A stretch of 28,708 nucleotides of DNA, taken from NCBI GenBank assembly GCA_018265615.1, contig JABLYX010000061.1, positions 1 through 28,708 of the forward strand. The letters are read 5' to 3'. A model generated the notes under the pieces. It saw only the letters and a program-made list of their open reading frames with translations, did no database searches and was not told where the DNA came from. The first letter of the stretch is position 1. Each line of letters starts with the position of its first letter. The position numbers and the translations under genes were made by a program. Positions 13,739-20,327 of this stretch are shown in pieces. This DNA is from Lentisphaeria bacterium (GTDB taxonomy: Bacteria > Verrucomicrobiota > Lentisphaeria > Victivallales > Victivallaceae).

Positions 13739-15574
13739 ATGTGTGGAATTATCGGATACTCCGGGCACCGCGCCGTGGCGCCGATTCTGCTGGACGGCCT
13801 GAAGCGGCTTGAATACCGAGGATACGACTCCGCCGGCATGGCGTTGGTCGGCCCGGATACGCTTGCGGAGATCAAAGAGGTCGGCAAGGTTGCGCGCCTG
13901 GAAGGGGCGTTCCTCGCCGAGCCGGATCTGAAGGATTTTGCCGTGTGCGGCATCGCACATACCCGCTGGGCGACGCACGGCGTGCCCTCGACGGTCAACG
14001 CGCATCCGCACTGCGATGAAAAGCGCGAATTCGCGATCGTCCACAACGGCATCGTCGAAAACCACCATGAATTGCGGAGGCACCTGGAGAAAAAGGGATA
14101 TCATTTCCGCTCCCAGACCGACTCCGAAGTGATCGTCCACCTGATCGCCGACGCGTACGAGGGCGACCTCCTGTCCGCGACGGCGGCGGCGCTGCGGCAG
14201 GTTTCCGGGACATACGGGCTGGCCGTGGTTTCGCTTCATCATCCCGGGCTCATTGTGGCGGCGCGCAAGGGCAGCCCGCTGGTGATCGGGCTCGGCGACG
14301 GAGAAAACCTGATCGCAAGCGACATTTCGGCGCTTCTTGCTCACACCCGGAAGGTCATCTACCTCAACGACGGCGACATCGCGGCAATCACCTCCGAAAG
14401 CATCGACCTGCGCGACATCTCGAATGTTCCCGTCGAGCGTGAGGTCGCGAAGATCGACTGGGATGCGGCGGCGGCCGAAAAGGGGAACTATCCGCATTTC
14501 ATGCTCAAGGAGATCTTCGAGCAGCCGGAGACCATCGAGAACGCCATCCGGGGCCGGATCAGCCGCGAGATGGGGACCGCGATCCTGAACGGCATGGAGC
14601 TTTCTCCGCGCGACCTTGCGCTGATTTCCCGGATCGTCATCGCCGGCTGCGGCAGCAGCATGCACGCCGGCATGGTGGCCGAATACTATTTTGAAGACAT
14701 CGCCGGGATTTCGACTTCGGTCGAGCAGGCGGCGGAGTTCCGCTACCGGAACCCGATCATCGAGCCGAATACGCTCGTGATCCCGATCAGCCAGTCCGGC
14801 GAAACCGCCGACACGATCGCCGCGGTCCGCGAGGCCGTGGGCAAGGGCGCGCTCATCACGGCGCTCTGCAACGTGGTCGGCTCGACCATCGCCCGCGAGG
14901 CGGGCAGGGGGGTCTATCTGCATGCCGGCCCGGAGATCAGCGTGGCGTCGACCAAGGCGTTTTCGAGCCAGGTGACGGTGCTGCTGCTGATGGCGCTGCT
15001 GCTCGGCCGGAACCGCCGGCTGAACCGCAGCGAAGGGTGCGAGCTCGCATGTGAGATCGAACAGGCGCCGGACCTGATCCGGACCGTGCTCGGGCAGGCG
15101 GAGAAGATCCGCGAAATCGCGAAGCGGTACGCCGGGTTCGACGACTTCTTCTATATCGGCCGCGGCTGCCTCTATCCGACCGCGCTCGAAGGGGCGTTGA
15201 AGCTCAAGGAGATCAGCTACGTCCATGCGGAGGGATACCACGCCGCCGAGCTGAAGCACGGCCCGATCGCGCTGCTCGACGAGCGGCATCCGGTGCTGGC
15301 GCTGGCGAACGACATTCCGGGTCGCGACAAGATCCTCGGGAACATTCAGGAGTGCCGGGCGCGGCGCGCCCCGGTCGTGGCGGTGGCGACAGCCGGGGAC
15401 CGTGAGGTCGAAGCCCTGACCGACGACGTGATTTTCATTCCGCCGTGTTCGCGTTTCATCGCGCCGCTGCCGACGACGGTGGCGCTTCAGCTGTTTGCCT
15501 ATTATATTGCGGTCGAACGCGGCTGTGAAATCGACCAGCCGCGGAATCTGGCCAAGAGTGTCACGGTGGAATAA
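13739..15574 (+). CDS. glmS: Glutamine-fructose-6-phosphate aminotransferase (isomerizing)
   Basis: This 611-residue enzyme is close to the usual length. It makes glucosamine-6-phosphate from fructose-6-phosphate and glutamine, the first step towards UDP-GlcNAc for peptidoglycan and LPS. The N-terminal glutaminase domain opens with the nucleophile C2 (MCGIIGYSG) and has THGVPSTVNAHPHCD and HNGIVENH. Two SIS sugar-isomerase domains follow, with SQSGETADT, the HAEGYHAAELKHGP segment, and the classic C-terminal KSVTVE. AGGAG 7 bases before the ATG is a good ribosome site. No room exists for a glmS ribozyme: the preceding stop is 9 bp away. It is followed after 2 bp by waaA, so cell-envelope genes are adjacent. 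Confidence 0.96.
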   Translation: MCGIIGYSGHRAVAPILLDGLKRLEYRGYDSAGMALVGPDTLAEIKEVGKVARLEGAFLAEPDLKDFAVCGIAHTRWATHGVPSTVNAHPHCDEKREFAIVHNGIVENHHELRRHLEKKGYHFRSQTDSEVIVHLIADAYEGDLLSATAAALRQVSGTYGLAVVSLHHPGLIVAARKGSPLVIGLGDGENLIASDISALLAHTRKVIYLNDGDIAAITSESIDLRDISNVPVEREVAKIDWDAAAAEKGNYPHFMLKEIFEQPETIENAIRGRISREMGTAILNGMELSPRDLALISRIVIAGCGSSMHAGMVAEYYFEDIAGISTSVEQAAEFRYRNPIIEPNTLVIPISQSGETADTIAAVREAVGKGALITALCNVVGSTIAREAGRGVYLHAGPEISVASTKAFSSQVTVLLLMALLLGRNRRLNRSEGCELACEIEQAPDLIRTVLGQAEKIREIAKRYAGFDDFFYIGRGCLYPTALEGALKLKEISYVHAEGYHAAELKHGPIALLDERHPVLALANDIPGRDKILGNIQECRARRAPVVAVATAGDREVEALTDDVIFIPPCSRFIAPLPTTVALQLFAYYIAVERGCEIDQPRNLAKSVTVE

Positions 15575-15576
15575 TC

Positions 15577-16875
15577 ATGTTTCGTTTTTTTTACAACCTT
15601 TTCATGCCGCTCGGCTTTCTGTTTTACGTACCGGGATTGTATCTCAAATACCGGAACCGTCCGGGTTGGAAGGACACGTTCAACGAACGGTTCGGCTGTT
15701 TCACGCCGGAGCGGGTCCGGGAGCTTGAGGCGTTCCACGGCGCGGTCTGGATCCACGCCGTGAGCGTCGGCGAGGCCGTGGTCGCGCTTTCGCTGCTGCG
15801 CTCGTGGCAGGCCGCAAACCCGGAGCGGAAATTCATTCTTTCGACGACTACCACGACGGGGCAGGAGCTGGTCCGCAACCAGAAGCCGGAGAATACGGCC
15901 GTGATTTTCTGCCCGATCGATTTCCTCTGGATGGTGCGGAGGACCCTGAAAGTGCTTCAGCCGTCGATGCTGGTGATCTTCGAGACGGAGATCTGGCCGA
16001 ATCTCGTCGCCGAGACGCGCAAACGCGGTGTGCCGGTCACGCTTGTGAACGGCCGTATGTCGGATCATTCGGTGAAAGGATACCGGAAGATCCGCTTCTT
16101 CTTCGGCCCGCTGCTGCGGATGTTCAACCTGATTTCGGTGCAGACCGAAGCGGATGCGGAGCGTTATCTGTCGATTTCCCCCGGGGCGAACGTCGTTGTC
16201 GCCGGGAACCTGAAGTTCGATCAGAAAGCGCCCGCTGATCTGCCGGACGCCGGGTATTCCGAATGCTTCGGCTCCGGGAAGCATCTGATCCTGCTGGCCG
16301 CCTCCACGCATCCGGGCGAGGAGGAGCTTGTGTCGGAGACCTATCTGCGGCTCAGGAAGGAGATCCCGGGCCTGAAGCTCGTGCTGGTTCCGCGCCATGT
16401 CGAGCGCGCGAACGACATCGTTGAGATGCTGAAGAGGCTTGGCCTGAGATTTGTGCGCCGCAGCGCCGGGGCGCCGGCCGGGGAGCCGGTCGACGTGCTG
16501 CTGGCCGATACGACCGGCGAAATGCTGAAGCTCATGAACGGCGCGGACCTCGTGATCATGGGCAAGAGCCTTGCCGGACATGACGAGGGACACAACCTCA
16601 TTGAGCCGGCGCTGCTCGACAAGCCGATCGTGACCGGGCATGTGCTGCGCAATTTCCGCTTCATCCTGAAGGTTCTGCTGCAGGAGAACGCGGTGGCGAC
16701 CGTGACCGGCGACGCGGAGCTCTACGGCCAGCTGCACAGGCTTTTGACCGATGAGACGCTGCGGCGCGAGCTCGGCGAGCGGGCCGGCAAGGCGATCCGG
16801 CGTCATGCCGGAGCCGCCGACCGCACGATTGCGGGGCTCGAAAAGCTGTTGGCGGAGAACGGCGGAAACAACTGA
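15577..16875 (+). CDS. waaA: 3-deoxy-D-manno-octulosonic acid (Kdo) transferase
   Basis: This 432-residue inner-membrane glycosyltransferase (family GT30) adds Kdo from CMP-Kdo to lipid A precursor, which shows that the organism makes an LPS-type outer membrane. The N-terminus has a membrane anchor (FFYNLFMPLGFLFYVPGLY), followed by the catalytic HAVSVGEAVVA with E66, FETEIWPNL, VNGRMSDHSVKGY, and the C-terminal nucleotide-binding half with ADTTGEMLKLMNGADLVIMGKSL and GHNLIEPALL. It starts 2 bp after the glmS stop and is presumably translated from the same message. Its length and motifs are intact. Confidence 0.95.
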   Translation: MFRFFYNLFMPLGFLFYVPGLYLKYRNRPGWKDTFNERFGCFTPERVRELEAFHGAVWIHAVSVGEAVVALSLLRSWQAANPERKFILSTTTTTGQELVRNQKPENTAVIFCPIDFLWMVRRTLKVLQPSMLVIFETEIWPNLVAETRKRGVPVTLVNGRMSDHSVKGYRKIRFFFGPLLRMFNLISVQTEADAERYLSISPGANVVVAGNLKFDQKAPADLPDAGYSECFGSGKHLILLAASTHPGEEELVSETYLRLRKEIPGLKLVLVPRHVERANDIVEMLKRLGLRFVRRSAGAPAGEPVDVLLADTTGEMLKLMNGADLVIMGKSLAGHDEGHNLIEPALLDKPIVTGHVLRNFRFILKVLLQENAVATVTGDAELYGQLHRLLTDETLRRELGERAGKAIRRHAGAADRTIAGLEKLLAENGGNN

Positions 16876-16936
16876 TTTAACCACGGCGCCGGAGCTGGTT
16901 TCCGGCCGTATTTGTTTGACACAAGAAGGAGTTGCG

Positions 16937-18235
16937 ATGAAGACGATTACCCAGCCGGCGCAGGCGAAAGCCGGAATCATCACTGCGGCCATGCAGCGTG
17001 TGGCGGAACAGGAACAGCTTCCGGCGGAGAAGATCCGCGAAGGCGTTGCGGCGGGAACGATTGTCATCCCTGCGAACGTCAACCATAAGAACCTGCAGCC
17101 GATCGGCATCGGCCGGATCCTGAAGACCAAAATCAACGCGAATATCGGGAACTCCGCCGTGGCGAGCTGCCCGCGGCAGGAGCTTGAGAAGCTTGAATAT
17201 TCGGTGAAATTCGGGGCGGATACGGTCATGGACCTCAGTACCGGCGGCGACATCAACGAAATCCGCCGCTCGATCATCGGCCACAGCCCGATTCCGGTCG
17301 GCACGGTTCCGCTGTACGAGGTGCTGGCCCGCTGCAGCACGGTCGACAACCTGACCGAGGAGCTGATTCTGCAGGTCATGGAGGAGCAGGCCGAACAGGG
17401 GGTCGATTATATGACGATCCACGCGGGGCTCCTGAAGGCGCAGGTGCCGATGGCGAAGAAGCGGCTGCTGCGGATCGTGAGCCGCGGCGGTTCGATCCTT
17501 GCGGCATGGATGAACAAGTTCAATAAAGAGAACCCGTTCTATACGGCGTTCGACCGGATTCTCGACATCTGCCGCCGTTATGACGTGACGCTTTCGCTCG
17601 GGGACGGCATGCGCCCCGGCTGTCTCGCGGACGCGAGCGACGAGGCGCAGTTCGCGGAGCTCGACGTGCTCGGCGAGCTGGTGAGCCGCTGCCGTGCCGC
17701 GGATGTCCAGGCTATGGTCGAGGGGCCGGGCCACATCCCGTTCAACGAGGTCGCGATGAACATGACCCGCGAGCGGGAGTGCTGCGGCGATGCGCCGTTC
17801 TATGTGCTCGGTCCGGTTGTGATCGATTGCGCGCCGGGTTACGATCATATCACGAGCGCGATCGGCGCGACGATGGCGGCTTATTCCGGGGCGGCGATGC
17901 TCTGCTACGTGACGCCGAAGGAGCATCTCGGGCTGCCGAACGCGCGCGACGTGCGCGACGGCGTGGTCGCCTACAAGATCGCGGCGCATGCGGCTGACGT
18001 TGCGCTCGGCAAGCCGGGTGCGCGCGACCGCGACGATGCGATCAGCCGGGCGCGGGCGGATTTCGACTGGGAGAAGCAGTTCGAGTACGCGCTCGACCCG
18101 GAGAAGGCGCGCGAACTCCGTGCCGAGGCGCTGGCCGAACGCGACCTGCCGCCGGACCACGGACACGGCGACGAGCAGTTCTGCACGATGTGCGGCCCGA
18201 ACTTCTGTTCGATCCGGATCAGCAGGGGGCTGTAA
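16937..18235 (+). CDS. thiC: Phosphomethylpyrimidine synthase
   Basis: This 432-residue radical-SAM enzyme converts aminoimidazole ribotide to HMP-phosphate for thiamine. Visible are MTIHAGL, LGDGMRPGCLADASDEAQ, MVEGPGHIPFNEV, YVTPKEHLGLPN and the C-terminal [4Fe-4S] ligand motif C416-x2-C419-x4-C424 (CTMCGPNFC). It is the short form without the long N-terminal extension of E. coli ThiC. The start at 16937 follows AAGGAG by 5 bases; upstream in-frame codons overlap waaA and are not family-like. Only 61 bp separate it from waaA, too little for a TPP riboswitch, so control by thiamine is not evident here. It ends at a terminator shared with rhaM. Confidence 0.95.
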   Translation: MKTITQPAQAKAGIITAAMQRVAEQEQLPAEKIREGVAAGTIVIPANVNHKNLQPIGIGRILKTKINANIGNSAVASCPRQELEKLEYSVKFGADTVMDLSTGGDINEIRRSIIGHSPIPVGTVPLYEVLARCSTVDNLTEELILQVMEEQAEQGVDYMTIHAGLLKAQVPMAKKRLLRIVSRGGSILAAWMNKFNKENPFYTAFDRILDICRRYDVTLSLGDGMRPGCLADASDEAQFAELDVLGELVSRCRAADVQAMVEGPGHIPFNEVAMNMTRERECCGDAPFYVLGPVVIDCAPGYDHITSAIGATMAAYSGAAMLCYVTPKEHLGLPNARDVRDGVVAYKIAAHAADVALGKPGARDRDDAISRARADFDWEKQFEYALDPEKARELRAEALAERDLPPDHGHGDEQFCTMCGPNFCSIRISRGL

Positions 18236-18240
18236 AGGAA

Positions 18241-18270
18241 AAGCCGGAGGGGATGACTCCCTTCCGGCTT
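18241..18270. terminator. Bidirectional terminator between thiC and rhaM
   Basis: AAGCCGGA (18241-18248) pairs with TCCGGCTT (18263-18270), extended by GGG/CCC inside. The hairpin begins 5 bp after the thiC stop and lies 5 bp beyond the rhaM stop on the other strand. T-rich flanks are short but present in both directions. Confidence 0.75.
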
Positions 18271-18275
18271 TCTGC

Positions 18276-18590
18276 TCAATCCATGTGGAACACTTCAACG
18301 AGGGGGGTGAACACCGGTGAGCTGTCCGGATGGACCTCCATGAGGTCGCGGTTGTATTCCCACCACTTTTTGACGATGTCGAGTCCGCCCATGCGGCCTG
18401 CGGTATTGTCGCGGGTCAGGCGGCGGAAGGCGAAGAGAGTCAGCGTCTCTTCGTCGAAGAAGATGGAGTAGTCCGAAATGCCGCAGTCGGTGTGCGCCTT
18501 GACGAGCTCCGGCCAGATTTCGTCGTGCCGTTTGCGGTACTCGCCGATACAGCCGGGTTTCAGTTTCATTTTGAATGCGTCGCGGATCAT
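18276..18590 (-). CDS. rhaM: L-rhamnose mutarotase
   Basis: This 104-residue protein matches the RhaM family in full length. It begins IRDAFKMKLKPGCIGEYRKRHDEIWPELV, with H22 and the adjacent Tyr forming the usual sugar-binding set, then DYSIFFDEETLTLFAF and the WWEYNRDLMEV segment, ending with an LVEVFHMD tail. It interconverts the alpha and beta anomers of L-rhamnose in the cytoplasm. The ATG at 18590 gives the family N-terminus; AAAGGAGG lies about 10 bases before it. A longer frame to 18668 has no family similarity. The gene is single, with no other rhamnose genes in the window. A promoter with TATACT at 18636-18641 probably serves it. Confidence 0.92.
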   Translation of the reverse strand: MIRDAFKMKLKPGCIGEYRKRHDEIWPELVKAHTDCGISDYSIFFDEETLTLFAFRRLTRDNTAGRMGGLDIVKKWWEYNRDLMEVHPDSSPVFTPLVEVFHMD

Positions 18591-18635
18591 GATGCAGCAG
18601 CCTCCTTTGCGAATTTGAAGTTTTTGCTCGAAACG

Positions 18636-18664
18636 AGTATAATCTGCCACGGGAAAGAGAAAAA
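18636..18664 (-). promoter_or_regulatory. Probable rhaM promoter
   Basis: TATACT reads on the minus strand at 18641-18636. The -35 at 17-bp spacing is poor (TTTTTC), so only the -10 is convincing. The predicted start is about 40 bases before the rhaM ATG. Confidence 0.4.
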
Positions 18665-18678
18665 TCAAGCGGCGTTTC

Positions 18679-18707
18679 TTGTATCCGGGAGACGTTTGTG
18701 GTATATT
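18679..18707 (+). promoter_or_regulatory. Promoter of the UxaE-like gene
   Basis: TTGTAT at 18679-18684 and TATATT at 18702-18707 are separated by 17 bp, about 32 bp before the ATG at 18740. Confidence 0.6.
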
Positions 18708-18739
18708 AAACCGGTCAATTCAATTTACGACGGGAGCCC

Positions 18740-19798
18740 ATGAGAGAGTTTGCCCAGAAGGTTCTTGCACTGCTCGGGAAGAGCGAGGCGGAAATCCGCA
18801 TGCTGCTTGCCGGCGCGGGGAGCGCGTTCCCGTTCGAGCCGGAGTCGGTTCATAAGCTCGGGCTGAGCGTGGTCCTGACGGCCGGCTCCGGCGCGGAGCG
18901 GCGTTTGCTCGTCGTGGCCGACTGCAACAAACGGCTTCCGGACGGTTTCGAAGGGGAGCGGTTCGCGCTCGATGACGGCGGGGTCCTGCTGTGCGGTGCT
19001 TTTTCCGCCGTGAATGCGGCGGCGCTCAGGCGCCATTTCCCCTGGTGCGCTCCGAAGCAGCTGCCCGGCGGGGGCCGGACGGTCGGCTTCGGCGCCGGAG
19101 AGGGGGCCGGGGAACGGCTCTGCGCCGTGCGGTCCGAGCTGCTGTTCCCTGTGTTTTCCGCGGCTTCGGATGAGGCGGTTTTTCTGGTCTTCTCCGGGGA
19201 TTTCCGGAACGGGTACGGCGTGGACGGCGGCCGTGTTTCGACTTTGTCCGGAGCGGAGCGGGCATTTGCCTCCGGCGCGACGGTCGTTTTGCTGCGCCCC
19301 TCCGGCGGAGACGGCTCGGAGGAGTACGCCGGAAAGCAGTTTGTTCTCAGTGGCGGCCGGCTCGAAGCGTTCGACCGCAGCAGCGCGGAACACTGCTGCT
19401 TCCGCTGCGGCGGTCTGGCCGGATTCGCCGCGAAGCTTGCGGCGGCCGGAGCAAAGCGCGATCTTGGCATTGCCCTCGATGAGAGTGAAGAGCCGACGAC
19501 GCCGGCGGAGCATTTGTTCGCGGTCCGGGAGCTGCGGAAGCGCAACGTCGATTTCTCCATCCTGTTCCTGCGCTGGCCGGAGGAGCCGGCGGCGTTCGAA
19601 GAGATGCTGCGCCGTCATGCGGCTGTTGCGCGCACATTTGAAGGGTACCGGCTCGCGGTTCCGCTGGAAAAAGTTCCGTCCGGGCTTCATTCCCTGGTCG
19701 GGCGGCAGTGCGGGGAAATGCTGCATATGGTGCTCGGGGAGGCCGCCGGGGGCGAATTTAAGACGCATTTCCGCCGTTTGGGCTTGAAAGAACGATAA
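18740..19798 (+). CDS. Shortened tagaturonate epimerase (UxaE)-like protein, probably without catalysis
   Basis: This 352-residue protein has no signal peptide. Several stretches resemble UxaE-type epimerases as I recall them: GFGAGEGAGERL near residue 115 where the family has FGTGDRLG; GNGYGVDGGRV followed by a helix and ATVVLLRPSGG, where the family has GFGADADHV and a DPSDH-like segment; and from about residue 242 LGIALDESEEPTTPAEHLF, ELRKRNVDF and FEEMLRRHAAVARTFEGYRLAVPL. The family's polar or metal-binding positions appear lost: DPSDH becomes RPSGG, the HSGSDK segment becomes VPLEKV, and the late HVKTAG segment becomes LHMVLGEA. The protein is also shorter than typical members. GGGAG precedes the ATG. 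The annotation rests on remembered family sequence, so the fold assignment is moderate and the loss of activity is inference. It lies alone before yajC with its own promoter. Confidence 0.6.
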   Translation: MREFAQKVLALLGKSEAEIRMLLAGAGSAFPFEPESVHKLGLSVVLTAGSGAERRLLVVADCNKRLPDGFEGERFALDDGGVLLCGAFSAVNAAALRRHFPWCAPKQLPGGGRTVGFGAGEGAGERLCAVRSELLFPVFSAASDEAVFLVFSGDFRNGYGVDGGRVSTLSGAERAFASGATVVLLRPSGGDGSEEYAGKQFVLSGGRLEAFDRSSAEHCCFRCGGLAGFAAKLAAAGAKRDLGIALDESEEPTTPAEHLFAVRELRKRNVDFSILFLRWPEEPAAFEEMLRRHAAVARTFEGYRLAVPLEKVPSGLHSLVGRQCGEMLHMVLGEAAGGEFKTHFRRLGLKER

Positions 19799-19812
19799 AA
19801 AGATGTCATATT
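19784..19812 (+). promoter_or_regulatory. Promoter for yajC-secDF
   Basis: TTGAAA at 19784-19789, inside the end of the preceding gene, and CATATT at 19807-19812 are spaced 17 bp apart. The start point would be near 19819, about 40 bases before the yajC ATG. Confidence 0.5.
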
Positions 19813-19858
19813 AGTGGATAAACGCAGTCACGCAACAACAATCGTTTAAGGAGAAAAC

Positions 19859-20305
19859 ATGAGTTTGAATTTCATTCTGGCCGACGCCGCCGCCCCGACT
19901 ACCACCGCAATCGGTCCCGGAGCGCCTCAGGGCGCCGCAGGCAACGCCGCTCAGGCGGCCCCTCAGGCCATCCAGGGTGCCGCCGACCCGACGGCCGCGA
20001 AACCGGCGGAGCAGCCGGCCACTCCGATCTGGGGAAACCCGATCATCCTGATGTTGGTGGTGCTCGGCGTGATGTTCTTCTTCACGTTCCGTTCGCAGAA
20101 GAAGCAGCAGCAGAAGCGCCAGCAGATGCTCGACACCATAGCGAAGGGGACGCGCGTCATGCTGAACACCGGCATGTTCGGCACGATCGTCGAGGTCAAG
20201 GATAAGAGCTACATGGTCGAAATCGCCGACAAAGTCATTGTCGAGGTGGTCAAGAACGGTGTGGCGGAGGCGGTTGGCACCTCCGCTCCGGCCGAAAAGA
20301 AATAA
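19859..20305 (+). CDS. yajC: Preprotein translocase subunit YajC
   Basis: This 148-residue single-pass membrane protein is an accessory subunit of the SecDF complex. A short N-terminal MSLNFILADAAAP is followed by an Ala/Pro/Gln-rich stretch to about residue 58, then the transmembrane helix NPIILMLVVLGVMFFFTF and the family's basic RSQKKQQQKRQQMLDTIAKGTRVMLNTGMFGTIVEV segment and VEIADKVIVEVVKNGV. It is longer than the roughly 110 residues of E. coli YajC because of the Ala/Pro linker before the membrane helix. AAGGAG precedes the ATG by 6 bases. It is 22 bp upstream of secDF, the usual partnership. Confidence 0.94.
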   Translation: MSLNFILADAAAPTTTAIGPGAPQGAAGNAAQAAPQAIQGAADPTAAKPAEQPATPIWGNPIILMLVVLGVMFFFTFRSQKKQQQKRQQMLDTIAKGTRVMLNTGMFGTIVEVKDKSYMVEIADKVIVEVVKNGVAEAVGTSAPAEKK

Positions 20306-20327
20306 CGACACGGGAACAGGTCAGGGA

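Noticed and set aside
13250..15289. 679-codon open frame opposite glmS
   Set aside because: Shadow of glmS codon bias; no domain, ribosome site or independent support.
15502..17379. 625-codon open frame opposite waaA and thiC
   Set aside because: It spans two unrelated conserved genes in antisense and has no recognisable protein features.
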